32,818 nucleotides of DNA from Phycisphaerales bacterium (GCA_014879435.1 JACSSB010000350.1:1-32818); one strand, 5' to 3'; counted from the first letter of the stretch, positions 23,685 to 32,281 are shown. The notes: a model not told the origin generated them from the sequence alone. A program made the numbers and translations.

Positions 23685-26039
23685 TCACCTTTCCCGCCGT
23701 GCGCGGGCAAAGGCTTCGGCCAAGGCGCTAGGGTGGTTTTCCACTAAAGGTTCCTGACGATTTCGAGCGCCGTCTTGGTTATCGCGTGATGGTTTGCGCT
23801 GGCGGGTAGCAGCCTGCGACCGTTGCTGGATGGCCGCTGGACGGTCTTGAGCGTTCCTACCTTCGCCAACTGGCTGATCCAGTCGCAAGCTCAAGGCGAT
23901 CCGCCGCCGCTCTAGATCCACTTCCAGCACCCTGACCTTCACCACCTGACCGACCTTCACCACCTCACGCGGATCTTTCACAAAGCGATCCGCCAATGCC
24001 GACACATGCGCCAATCCATCTTGATGCACCCCGATATCGATGAACGCACCGAAGTTGGCGACATTGGTCACCACTCCTTCCAGCACCATTCCGGGCCGCA
24101 AATCGGCTAATTTCTCCACCCCTTCCTGAAACGCAGCAGTCTTGAACTCGGGGCGAGGATCACGTCCCGGCTTCTCCAGCTCAGCCAGAATGTCGCGCAC
24201 AGTCGGTACGCCAAATCGTTCATCGGTAAAACGCGTCGGCTCCAGCGTCTTGAGAAAAGCCGTGTTACCCAATACCTCACTCAGGCCGTGACCAGTGGCG
24301 GCCAGAATGCGTTCAACCACCGGATAGGCTTCTGGATGGACGGCGGAACGATCCAATGGATCGTCGCCATTGAGAATGCGCAGAAAGCCCGCAGCCTGCT
24401 CGAAGGTCTTTTCACCCAAGCGCGCAATCTTGAGAAGTTGTTGCCGACGCCGGAATGGACCGTTGGCGTCGCGATGCGCGACGATGTTGCGCGCCAGAGT
24501 CGCGTTCAACCCAGCCACCCGCGCCAGCAATGGAATCGAGGCGGTATTCACATCCACCCCGACCGCGTTGACGCAATCCTCGACCACCGCATCCAGGGTT
24601 CGCGCCAACCGAACTTGACCAACATCATGTTGATATTGACCAACGCCGATGGCCTTCGGCTCGATCTTGACCAGTTCCGCCAGCGGATCTTGCAGACGGC
24701 GGGCGATAGATACCGCGCCACGCAGCGAGACATCCAGTTCGGGGAATTCCCGCGCCGCCAGTTCCGAGGCGGAATAGACCGAAGCCCCGGCTTCCGATAC
24801 CACCAATTTTTGCAGGCGCAGTTCGGGATAGCGTTTCATCAGTTCGGCGGCCAATCGGTCGGTCTCACGCGAGGCAGTCCCATTCCCGATGCTCAGTAGC
24901 TGGACTTCATGGCGGCGGCACAGCTCGGCCAATACATGCAGACTCTCATCCCATTGATTGCGCGGGGCGTGCGGATAAATCGTTGCGGTGTCCACCAGCT
25001 TGCCGGTGGCATCCACCACTGCCAGCTTGACCCCGGTGCGTAAGCCGGGGTCCAAACCCAAAGTTGGTTTGGACCCTGCCGGAGCAGCCAGCATCAGGTC
25101 GCGCAAATTGCTGGCAAAGACTCGGATCGCCTCTTCTTCGGCAGTCTCGCGCAAGCGCTGCTTCAATTCGGTTTCCAAATGCGGCAGCAACTTGACTTTC
25201 CAGGCCCAATGCACCGTTTCCCGCAGCCACGGATCGGCGGGGCGGTCTTGGTCGCGAATACCGAAGCGGGCGGCAACCCGTCGTTCGCCAGGATCAAGAT
25301 CAGCAGCAGAAGCCTCGGGATTATCGATTTCCAGTGTCAGTTGCAACACGCCCTCATTCCGACCCCGAAATAACGCGAGGGCGCGGTGAGAAGGGATTTG
25401 GTGGAGCGCTTCTCGATAATCGAAGTAATCCCGAAACTTGGCGCCCTCCTCGGCCTTACCTTCGATCTGTTGTGAATGCAGTGCCGCGTTCTCCCACAGG
25501 TACTCACGCAACTCCGCCAACAACTCGGCATGCTCGGCAAATTCTTCCATGAGAATCTGTCGCGCCCCATCCAAAGCCGCCTTGACATCAGCCACGCCAC
25601 GCTCGGCATCGACGAATCCAGCCGCAAGCTGTTCGGGATTTTGATTGGGGTCGGCCAACAAACCCTGAGCCAATGGCGTCAAACCTGCCTCGCGGGCGAT
25701 CTGTGCCTTGGTGCGACGCTTGGGCTTATAGGGCAAATACAGATCTTCCAACCGGGTTTTAGTGTCGGCGGCAAGGAGTGCTGCTTCCAATTCTGGGCTG
25801 AGCTGACCCTGCTCACGAACGCTGGCAAGGATCACCGCACGTCGCTCTTCCAATTCGCGCAGATAGCCAAGCCGCTCTTCCAGCAAACGCAGTTGGGTGT
25901 CATCCAGTCCATCGGTGGCTTCCTTGCGATAGCGGGCGATGAAAGGCACGGTGGCCCCTCCGTCCAACAAGCCAACGGCGGCCTCGATCTGGTTTTCCCG
26001 AACGGCAAGTTCGCGAGCGAGGGTTTGGGTAATAGTCAT
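23685..26039 (-). CDS. tex: RNA-binding transcription accessory protein Tex
   Basis: Tex is a cytosolic nucleic-acid-binding protein related to eukaryotic Spt6, affecting transcription of toxin and stress genes in several bacteria. The 784-residue protein has the usual layout: helical N-terminal domain (GATVPFIARYRKEATDGLDD), YqgF/RNase H-like domain (LGLDPGLRTGVKLAVVD), helix-hairpin-helix region (NTASIPLLARVAGLN to FRRRQQLLKIARLGEKTFEQ), and a C-terminal S1 domain (about 651-720, VTNVANFGAFIDIGVHQDGL). A basic, glutamine-rich tail of about 64 residues ends ALAEAFARARRER. ATG at 26039 starts with MTITQTLARELAV; the TTG at 26054 would add five residues and is less likely. Confidence 0.96.
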   Translation of the reverse strand: MTITQTLARELAVRENQIEAAVGLLDGGATVPFIARYRKEATDGLDDTQLRLLEERLGYLRELEERRAVILASVREQGQLSPELEAALLAADTKTRLEDLYLPYKPKRRTKAQIAREAGLTPLAQGLLADPNQNPEQLAAGFVDAERGVADVKAALDGARQILMEEFAEHAELLAELREYLWENAALHSQQIEGKAEEGAKFRDYFDYREALHQIPSHRALALFRGRNEGVLQLTLEIDNPEASAADLDPGERRVAARFGIRDQDRPADPWLRETVHWAWKVKLLPHLETELKQRLRETAEEEAIRVFASNLRDLMLAAPAGSKPTLGLDPGLRTGVKLAVVDATGKLVDTATIYPHAPRNQWDESLHVLAELCRRHEVQLLSIGNGTASRETDRLAAELMKRYPELRLQKLVVSEAGASVYSASELAAREFPELDVSLRGAVSIARRLQDPLAELVKIEPKAIGVGQYQHDVGQVRLARTLDAVVEDCVNAVGVDVNTASIPLLARVAGLNATLARNIVAHRDANGPFRRRQQLLKIARLGEKTFEQAAGFLRILNGDDPLDRSAVHPEAYPVVERILAATGHGLSEVLGNTAFLKTLEPTRFTDERFGVPTVRDILAELEKPGRDPRPEFKTAAFQEGVEKLADLRPGMVLEGVVTNVANFGAFIDIGVHQDGLAHVSALADRFVKDPREVVKVGQVVKVRVLEVDLERRRIALSLRLDQPVGEGRNAQDRPAAIQQRSQAATRQRKPSRDNQDGARNRQEPLVENHPSALAEAFARARRER

Positions 26040-26177
26040 GGAGTCCAAACTCAATAATTGAATGGATAATGCGAATCGATGCCGAAAAATTCGATTATGC
26101 CGACCGGATGGACCGGACGGCGTAATCGGAAGATGCGGATTCTAAGCGATTCACCTGATCGGTGGCGGTGGATTGGT

Positions 26178-26197
26178 GAGCCAGATCCCTCTGGCTC
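26178..26197. repeat. Perfect 8-bp hairpin between beta-amylase and tex
   Basis: GAGCCAGA-TCCC-TCTGGCTC is an exact inverted repeat. It lies 58 bp after the 3' end of tex's upstream neighbour side and about 58 bp past the beta-amylase gene boundary, in the 215-bp gap downstream of the beta-amylase stop relative to tex's start. Because both genes read leftward, it sits between the beta-amylase stop (26255) and the tex start. No T-run follows on either strand, so it may only weakly terminate or may protect the beta-amylase mRNA 3' end. Confidence 0.5.
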
Positions 26198-26254
26198 CGA
26201 CCTTCAAGCAACAGCGTGAAATCTGCAGAGAGAATTCACAATTCACCACTAGTG

Positions 26255-27826
26255 TCACTGCTTGGGTTGGGCTCGATAGTCATGGATGAAGTTGGCATAA
26301 GCCGCCTTATCCGTACCCCAAGGACCACCAGTGGCGTCGCCACATCCACGATTGACAAGTCGTAGCAAGGTGAAGCCTCGATAGGATGTAGAAGAGAAGA
26401 CATTGCGGATATTTTCCCAAGTCCGATCATCACCGGGCGCGGCGACGCAGGCTAGAGCGTTTTCGCCCTTATGGCGGATATTACGATCCTGTGCGCCCTG
26501 CGAAATCCAGTGGACGAGTGACTCCGCCATCGAGTTTCCATCACCACAAGCGGGGTCGTTGTCCATCTCGGCGGCGGTGAAGTGGAGGATGACATCACGG
26601 CCAGTTTGGCGCTGGACGTCGGCGATCATATCCAGAATTTGCCGGTAGCCGTAAGCATCTGCCCGTGGGCTCGACTTCGCCTGCGCGGACGCTTCATTCT
26701 GTACGGTCGAATCCGTCTTGAGATTAAGCGTTGTTTGGACCAGCCCCGCCGTGATTTCGGCGATGCGCGGATGCGGGGCACACGGCATGATCTGCCAATG
26801 TATGCCAGGAATCTTCATCCCGAGGGGAGTCGATTGAAAGGCGCCGTCTTTGAAAGCGGCATTGGCGGTAATCAGCATCCGGCGCCCATGTCCGACCAGT
26901 GATGCGTTGTACCAGTCGATAAAATCCCGTCCGTAGGGTGTACCGGTATAATCACGGTCGTTGACGAAGGTTTCTGCCCGCTTGCCGGTAGTCGGCGGCA
27001 AATAGCCGCCTGGCACCGAGATTTCGGTAGGGCTGGTGAGCGATACTCCCCACCGACTGGCCACACCGCTCAGGCCGCCAAATTTACCCAGTGCCCAGTC
27101 GCGAAAACTGGCTTGGGCCAGCGCGCTGTAAGCCTGAAAATACCCGCGCTCTGGATAATTCCAGCCATCGGTATGGTTATAAGACGGATAACGCAGTTCA
27201 CCGGTCGGCCCGAGACTGATGTTGAGTTCGATAAAATCGTCAGCATGAGCGGCATAATGCGTGGCGAAAGCCTGCATGAATTCACGAAACTGCTCAAGAA
27301 CAGCCGGCTTCGTCGTCGCCCAGGGGGCAATCGCATCGTCCTGCAAGCGGCCCGTCTCGCTTTCATATTTGAGATCGTTAGCAGTGATGCCTATTTGGTT
27401 GAAGTGGGTATACAACCAAGCAGGCACCGGGATATCACAATCGTCGCCTGGGCCACCGCCACACTTGTGAAAGGAGAGAATCGGCACGATTTTCAAGCCT
27501 TTGCCACGGATTTTCCCAAAGACCTCATCGTAATAGCTCCAATCGAATTGCTGATCACCCTGCTGTTCGACCTTGCCCCACCACACATCGACGCTGACGG
27601 TATCAACACCAGCCTGCTTTGCCTCATCAAGTAATTGCTCGAATGTGGGCATACTGATTTGGCGTGGAATGTCGAGTGGCCCCATGACAGCCGCCGTTTC
27701 TAGCGGCGCCTTTCCCTCTGCGGACCATCCGAGCTCGATAGAGAGGCTCCCTATTAAAATCGTGACCATGAGGGCCAATAGGGATCGCGATCCGATAAAA
27801 CTCTGATAAATATTTTTATTTAACAT
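26255..27826 (-). CDS. Exported GH14 beta-amylase
   Basis: Beta-amylase removes maltose from the non-reducing ends of starch-like glucans. The 523-residue protein begins with a signal peptide (hydrophobic core 15-30, likely cleavage after GWSA, residue 36). GH14 motifs follow in order: VDVWWGKVE (79-87), SFHKCGGGPGDDCDIPVPAW (118-137, the flexible lid), SLGPTGELRYPSY (204-216) with catalytic acid E210, GIHWQ (341-345), LHFTAAEM (414-421) with catalytic base E420, and GENAL (454-458). The 'KCGGGPGDDC' form resembles Bacillus enzymes more than plant ones. No C-terminal starch-binding domain is present, so it should act on soluble or short glucans. ATG at 27826 follows GGGGAG. Location is inferred as periplasmic or secreted. 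Confidence 0.93.
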   Translation of the reverse strand: MLNKNIYQSFIGSRSLLALMVTILIGSLSIELGWSAEGKAPLETAAVMGPLDIPRQISMPTFEQLLDEAKQAGVDTVSVDVWWGKVEQQGDQQFDWSYYDEVFGKIRGKGLKIVPILSFHKCGGGPGDDCDIPVPAWLYTHFNQIGITANDLKYESETGRLQDDAIAPWATTKPAVLEQFREFMQAFATHYAAHADDFIELNISLGPTGELRYPSYNHTDGWNYPERGYFQAYSALAQASFRDWALGKFGGLSGVASRWGVSLTSPTEISVPGGYLPPTTGKRAETFVNDRDYTGTPYGRDFIDWYNASLVGHGRRMLITANAAFKDGAFQSTPLGMKIPGIHWQIMPCAPHPRIAEITAGLVQTTLNLKTDSTVQNEASAQAKSSPRADAYGYRQILDMIADVQRQTGRDVILHFTAAEMDNDPACGDGNSMAESLVHWISQGAQDRNIRHKGENALACVAAPGDDRTWENIRNVFSSTSYRGFTLLRLVNRGCGDATGGPWGTDKAAYANFIHDYRAQPKQ

Positions 27827-27840
27827 GATGCTCCCCTTCA

Positions 27841-27863
27841 GTAAGTTTTACCTCTGAACTTAC
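27841..27863. promoter_or_regulatory. Inverted repeat just upstream of the beta-amylase gene
   Basis: GTAAGTT-N9-AACTTAC is a perfect 7-bp inverted repeat lying 15-37 bp before the beta-amylase ATG, between a candidate -10 element and the Shine-Dalgarno. A repressor operator or a 5'-UTR hairpin are both possible. Confidence 0.45.
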
Positions 27864-28130
27864 ACAAAACGCATTTTATTAGATGTCTTGTGAAAAATTT
27901 CTTAGACACTTTATGTGCTGATGATGCACTGTTTTTGGCAACACCAACACCCGTTGCGTTTTTTCCGTGTTGCATGGATTCCGAACAGTTCATTGTGCTC
28001 TCACTCCATACGAAATGCAGCCGCACTGCCATCACGTCCAACATTGCTGTATTGGGCATAAAATGCTGAAAGACCACCTAAGGTTGTCTATATTTAGTCT
28101 TCAAAGATAAACCTCAGATGCCATCCGTCG

Positions 28131-28146
28131 TCGGCTTTAAAGCCGA
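28131..28146. promoter_or_regulatory. 16-bp perfect palindrome upstream of tctC
   Basis: TCGGCTTTAAAGCCGA is its own reverse complement, with no spacer, 54 bp before the tctC start. An AT-rich stretch (ATAAAAATAA, about 28161-28170) follows and could be the -10 region. The position suits a transcription factor site. Confidence 0.45.
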
Positions 28147-28199
28147 GTACGGTTTTCACCATAAAAATAACGTTGGTTCACCCGACCCAAGGAGATGCA

Positions 28200-29174
28200 A
28201 TGAAATCCCGTAGCCTATTGTTCGTTGTGACAGTGGCGGCGTTGAGCCTTTCCAGCATTAGCCATGCCGCCCCTAACCGGCCAGAGTGCATCGCGCCAGC
28301 CAAACCCGGAGGTGGTTTTGATTTAACCTGCAAATTGGCGCAGCAGGGCTTGCAAGAAATCGGCTTATTGCCTAGCCCGATGCGCGTCACCTACATGCCA
28401 GGCGGTATCGGCGCAGTCGCTTATAACACGATCATCGCTCAGCGCCCCAGCGACGGCGATGTCATTACGGCATTCTCCGGCGGCTCGCTGCTGAACCTAG
28501 CAGAAGGCAAATTTGGCCGCTACAACGAAAATGATGTGCGCTGGCTGGCTGCCATCGGCACTGATTACGGCATGATCGCCGTGCGCACCGATTCACCATT
28601 CAAAAATCTCGAAGAACTGATCACAGCACTCAAAAACGACCCCACTAAGGTCGTATTCGGGTCTGGCGGCACGGTCGGTAGCCAGGATTGGATGAAAAGC
28701 GCGCTAATCGCCCGTGCGGCCGGTATCGACTACAAAGCCATGCGCTACGTACCATTTGAAGGCGGTGGCGAAGCGCAGACTGCACTGCTGGGTGGCCACA
28801 TTCAGGCCTATTCCGGTGATATCTCAGAAGTCCAAGGCATGCTGGAAAGTGGGAAACTGCGGGTACTGGCGGTCATGGCCGAGGAGCGTCTACCAGCCCC
28901 CTACGATCAAGTACCGACCGCCAAAGAACAGGGCCACGATATCACTTGGCCGATCATCCGTGGCTTTTTTGTCGGCCCTAAGGTCAGCGATGCCGATTAT
29001 CAATGGTGGGTCGATGCCTTTAACAAGATGCTAGCCGATGGAAAGTTTGAGACCCTCCGCAAAGAGCGCGGACTGTTCCCTTACAGCAAAACCGGCGCAG
29101 AACTGGACGTTTACGTAAAAGAACGGGTTAACCATTATCGCAAGCTGGCTACTGATTTCGGCCTCATCCACTAA
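28200..29174 (+). CDS. tctC: Tripartite tricarboxylate transporter, substrate-binding protein
   Basis: TctC is the periplasmic receptor that captures a carboxylate and delivers it to the TctA/TctB membrane proteins. The 324-residue protein has a Sec signal peptide (core LLFVVTVAALSLSS, cleavage likely after SHA, residue 23). The ligand-loop motif PAKPGGGFDLTCKLAQQGL follows, then MPGGIGAVAYN and the second ligand loop with GSGGTVGSQDW. These match the Bug/TctC family; citrate, tartrate or another di- or tricarboxylate cannot be distinguished. ATG at 28200 has AAGGAGA (28189-28195) just upstream, so the longer frame from 28173 is rejected. Confidence 0.94.
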   Translation: MKSRSLLFVVTVAALSLSSISHAAPNRPECIAPAKPGGGFDLTCKLAQQGLQEIGLLPSPMRVTYMPGGIGAVAYNTIIAQRPSDGDVITAFSGGSLLNLAEGKFGRYNENDVRWLAAIGTDYGMIAVRTDSPFKNLEELITALKNDPTKVVFGSGGTVGSQDWMKSALIARAAGIDYKAMRYVPFEGGGEAQTALLGGHIQAYSGDISEVQGMLESGKLRVLAVMAEERLPAPYDQVPTAKEQGHDITWPIIRGFFVGPKVSDADYQWWVDAFNKMLADGKFETLRKERGLFPYSKTGAELDVYVKERVNHYRKLATDFGLIH

Positions 29175-29249
29175 TAGCACAAACCCGGCAGCACGAAAAT
29201 CACTCAGGCTGCCCAACAACTCCGGGCGTAAGCACCGCTTCGTCCGGCC

Positions 29250-29266
29250 GCGAGAGCATCTCTCGC
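29250..29266 (+). repeat. Perfect 7-bp hairpin in the tctC-tctB gap
   Basis: GCGAGAG-CAT-CTCTCGC lies 75 bp after the tctC stop and 31 bp before tctB. With no T-run it is unlikely to terminate fully. A hairpin just after the binding-protein gene is a known way to stabilise that part of a transport-operon mRNA. Confidence 0.5.
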
Positions 29267-29297
29267 ATATCATGTATTTCATCTTTCGGTGACGCTT

Positions 29298-29729
29298 ATG
29301 AGCGATCGCATCTTTGCCGTAGTCTGGCTTGCTGTTTGCGCCCTCATTGCGGTGCAAATGCAACAATTGGAAATTCCCTTCTCCTACGAACCGGTTGGCC
29401 CTAAAGCGTTTCCGTCGCTGTTGGCCGGTCTGATGGCCCTGTGCTGTATTTATTTATTGGTCAAACCTGACACCGATATTCAGTGGCCCGACGCCAGCGG
29501 TATACGCAAAGGCTTAGTGCTGATCGCTGTGCTGTTCGGTTACGCGATCCTTTTCGAACAGCTCGGCTTTCCGCTAGCTACGGCGCTCATGGTGGTTGTG
29601 GTGAGTCGCTTGTTCGGCGGTAGCTGGCTGAACGGTCTGATCACCGGTGTACTGACCGGTGTGCTCGGCTATCTGTTCTTCGACCGCTTGCTGCAAGTGA
29701 CCTTGCCCATCGGCCAACTGTGGAGATAA
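29298..29729 (+). CDS. tctB: Tripartite tricarboxylate transporter, small membrane subunit
   Basis: TctB is the small four-helix membrane subunit of the TTT transporter. The 143-residue protein shows four hydrophobic segments (about 3-20, 38-54, 69-86 and 92-131 containing two), and the typical post-helix-1 PFSYEPVGPKAFPSLLAG. Sequence conservation in TctB is low, so identification rests on size, topology, the PVGPKAFP motif and position between tctC and tctA. ATG at 29298 is preferred; an in-frame GTG at 29289 is possible. tctA begins 3 bp after the stop, with its Shine-Dalgarno GGAGA inside the end of this gene. Confidence 0.9.
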   Translation: MSDRIFAVVWLAVCALIAVQMQQLEIPFSYEPVGPKAFPSLLAGLMALCCIYLLVKPDTDIQWPDASGIRKGLVLIAVLFGYAILFEQLGFPLATALMVVVVSRLFGGSWLNGLITGVLTGVLGYLFFDRLLQVTLPIGQLWR

Positions 29730-29732
29730 GAC

Positions 29733-31253
29733 ATGGAAATTATGGGCTTTCTCGGCCAGGGCTTTCTGGTCGCGCTTAAACCGCTCAATCTACTATTGGC
29801 GCTATTTGGCTGTTTCACCGGCACGGTGTTGGGGATGTTGCCGGGGCTGGGGCCGATCAACGGCGTTGCCATCTTGCTGCCCATCGCCTTCGCCTTACAA
29901 CTCCCACCCGAATCCGCTTTGATCTTACTTGCAGCGGTTTACATGGGCTGTGAGTACGGCGGCCGTATCTCCAGTATCTTGCTCAATGTGCCGGGCGATG
30001 CTGGCGCGATCATGACCACGCTGGACGGTAACCCGATGGCCAAAAAAGGCTTCGCAGGCGTGGCGCTGTCGATCTCGGCCATCGCCTCATTCAGTGGCAG
30101 TTTGATCGCCACCATCGGCATTACTCTCTTCGCCCCACTGCTGGCAAATTGGGCGTTATCATTCGGACCGGCTGAATATTTCGTGCTGGTGGTATTTGCC
30201 ATTTCCACTCTGGGCGGCATGTTAGGCGGCAAACCAGTCAAGGCGCTGCTCGGCTGCTTTATCGGCCTCGCACTGGCCACGGTCGGTATCGATTCCGGCA
30301 CGGGGGTGTATCGACTCACCTTCGATAATGTACATTTGAGCGATGGTATCCAATTTATCGTGCTGGTGATCGGCTTATTCGCCATCAGCGAAATCCTGAT
30401 CATGCTGGAGCATACTCACGCCGGTCAGGTGGCACTGAAGACATCGGGTCGGATGTTGTTCAATGCCAAGGAATTCGGGCAGACCTTTTTTACCATGCTG
30501 CGCTCGGCGATCATGGGCTTTGGCATCGGCGTGCTGCCTGGAGCGGGCGCGACGGTAGCCAGCGCCATCGCCTATACCACCGAAAAACGTCTCAATGACA
30601 AAGACGGCACCTTCGGCAAGGGCGATATCCGTGGAGTGGCGGCCCCGGAAGCGGCTAACAACGCCTCAGCCGGTGGCTCCTTCATTCCGATGCTGACCTT
30701 GGGTGTACCCGGCAGCGGCACCACCGCAGTCATGCTGGGAGCGTTGACTCTGTACAACATCACGCCGGGACCACTGCTGTTCCAGCAAAAACCGGAAATC
30801 GTGTGGGGACTGATCGCTTCGCTGTTCATCGCCAATATCATTCTGGTCATCATGAATATCCCCCTGATCGGCCTATTTACTCGGATCATGGCGATACCGT
30901 ATTCGATCATGGTGCCGCTGATTGCAGCGGTTAGTTTCGTCGGCGTCTATGGCATCCACAGCGGTACTTTCGATCTGGTCCTGATGGTGGTGCTAGGCGT
31001 CATAGGCTATATCCTGCGCAAGATGGATTTTCCGACGGCACCGATCATTCTCGGTTTCGTTCTCGCCGAACTGATGGAGCAGAACTTGCGCCGGGCCTTG
31101 GCTATTACTAACGGCGATATCAGCATTCTGTTTGAGAGTCCGATTTCAATCACCTTGTGGATTTTGTCGGCGCTGGTGCTGATCTTACCGGTGGCGCTGC
31201 GTTTTCGTGCTCGCCGCCAGGCGAAAGCGAGTCCCGATCCGCTGAACCCATGA
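29733..31253 (+). CDS. tctA: Tripartite tricarboxylate transporter, large membrane subunit
   Basis: TctA is the main permease of the TTT system, moving carboxylates with a cation gradient. The 506-residue protein has about eleven to twelve membrane segments. It contains the duplicated motif typical of the family: GMLPGLGP (34-41) and GVLPGAGATVAS (266-277). Between them lie YMGCEYGGRISSILLNVPGD and LDGNPMAKKG, and after the second comes PEAANNASAGGSFIPMLTLG, all hallmarks of TctA. It is the third gene of the unit, and its stop overlaps the start of the AbrB-family gene by 4 bp. Confidence 0.97.
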   Translation: MEIMGFLGQGFLVALKPLNLLLALFGCFTGTVLGMLPGLGPINGVAILLPIAFALQLPPESALILLAAVYMGCEYGGRISSILLNVPGDAGAIMTTLDGNPMAKKGFAGVALSISAIASFSGSLIATIGITLFAPLLANWALSFGPAEYFVLVVFAISTLGGMLGGKPVKALLGCFIGLALATVGIDSGTGVYRLTFDNVHLSDGIQFIVLVIGLFAISEILIMLEHTHAGQVALKTSGRMLFNAKEFGQTFFTMLRSAIMGFGIGVLPGAGATVASAIAYTTEKRLNDKDGTFGKGDIRGVAAPEAANNASAGGSFIPMLTLGVPGSGTTAVMLGALTLYNITPGPLLFQQKPEIVWGLIASLFIANIILVIMNIPLIGLFTRIMAIPYSIMVPLIAAVSFVGVYGIHSGTFDLVLMVVLGVIGYILRKMDFPTAPIILGFVLAELMEQNLRRALAITNGDISILFESPISITLWILSALVLILPVALRFRARRQAKASPDPLNP

Positions 31254-32281
31254 AACTTCGCTCCGCGCTGCTGGCACTGGCGCTGGCAGGAATGGCGGGT
31301 GCGCTGTGCCAGTGGCTGCGCACACCGCTACCATGGCTGCTGGGGCCTTTGATCGCCGTCGCTGGTGCCCGCTTAAAAGGATATGACATACAGGCACCAC
31401 CCTACAGCCGTGAGACCGGTCAATGGTTGATCGGTATTACCTTGGGCCTGTATTTCTCGCCCGGCGTGGCGGCCGAACTGGCACATTTCGCGCCGGTCAT
31501 CCTGATCGGCGCGGTCTTCGCTCTGTTGCTTGGTATGGGCACCAGCCTCTTGCTACAGCGGCTAACTGGCGTTGACGGTGCCACCGCCCTGTTTTCCAGC
31601 ATGCCGGGCGGTGCGTCGGAAATGGCGGTGCTGGGAGCGCGCAACGGTGGCCGCATGGATTTGATCGCTGCAGCTCACAGCCTACGGATCACACTGGTCG
31701 TGCTGAGTGTACCGACGCTCATCATCGCCTTGGATGCCCATGGCGTCATGCCCTATGTCCCCACACGACTCCATATCCATGCCTGGGGACTACTTCTCCT
31801 GTTGTTGGTAACCGCTCTGGGGGGATGGCTATTGCAAAAATGGCGCTGGCCAAACGCCTGGATGCTCGGTGCACTGGCGGTGACAGCGGTGCTCACAGTA
31901 AGCGATACAGTGTGGAGCGGTATGCCCAGAGGCTTTTCGCAATTTGGGCAATTGCTGCTGGGAACCGCACTCGGCAGTCGTTTCAAATCCGATTTTCTGC
32001 AGCGCGCACCACGCTTCATAGGCGCTGTGGTGCTGTGCATCGGCCTTTCCTTGCTGCTGTGCGCGGGCTTTGCCTGGGTGATGGCTGCTTTCTTCGCGCT
32101 TCATCCGGCGAGTTTAATGCTGGCGGCCTCGCCGGGCGGTATCGCGGAAATGTGCATCACCGCACAAGCTTTGGGGCTGGGCGTACCTTTCATCACTGCT
32201 TACCATGTCGTTCGTCTCGTGGTCGTCCTGACTTGTACTGAACCGCTATGGCGACTGATCGAACGTCTAAAAAATCGATGA
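31250..32281 (+). CDS. AbrB-family membrane protein (two-repeat transporter-like)
   Basis: This 343-residue protein has about ten membrane helices in two repeats. PWLLGPLIA (28-36) and NAWMLGALAV are paired, as are SMPGGASEM (117-125) and SPGGIAEM (294-301). This is the 'AbrB family' of membrane proteins, often mislabelled as transcription or ammonia monooxygenase regulators. The name comes from a gene effect in Pseudomonas and the molecular role is not settled; the duplicated helices with glycine-rich breaks look like a carrier. It overlaps tctA by ATGA at 31250, so it is translated with the TTT genes. The upstream in-frame ATG (31157) lies inside tctA and is rejected. Confidence 0.85.
   Translation: MKLRSALLALALAGMAGALCQWLRTPLPWLLGPLIAVAGARLKGYDIQAPPYSRETGQWLIGITLGLYFSPGVAAELAHFAPVILIGAVFALLLGMGTSLLLQRLTGVDGATALFSSMPGGASEMAVLGARNGGRMDLIAAAHSLRITLVVLSVPTLIIALDAHGVMPYVPTRLHIHAWGLLLLLLVTALGGWLLQKWRWPNAWMLGALAVTAVLTVSDTVWSGMPRGFSQFGQLLLGTALGSRFKSDFLQRAPRFIGAVVLCIGLSLLLCAGFAWVMAAFFALHPASLMLAASPGGIAEMCITAQALGLGVPFITAYHVVRLVVVLTCTEPLWRLIERLKNR

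Larger units (their letters stand above)
27827..28199. other. Non-coding, AT-richer region between beta-amylase and tctC
   Basis: This 373-bp gap lies between divergent genes. A 79-codon open frame on the minus strand (27838-28077) has no Shine-Dalgarno and no protein-like features, so I do not call it. The region holds an inverted repeat at the beta-amylase end (27841-27863), a TAAAAT candidate -10 on the minus strand (27873-27878) without a good -35, and a 16-bp palindrome at the tctC end (28131-28146). Confidence 0.6.

Noticed and set aside
27838..28077. 79-codon minus-strand open frame between beta-amylase and tctC
   Set aside because: No Shine-Dalgarno, no recognisable domain, and it spans the likely promoter and inverted repeat of the beta-amylase gene.
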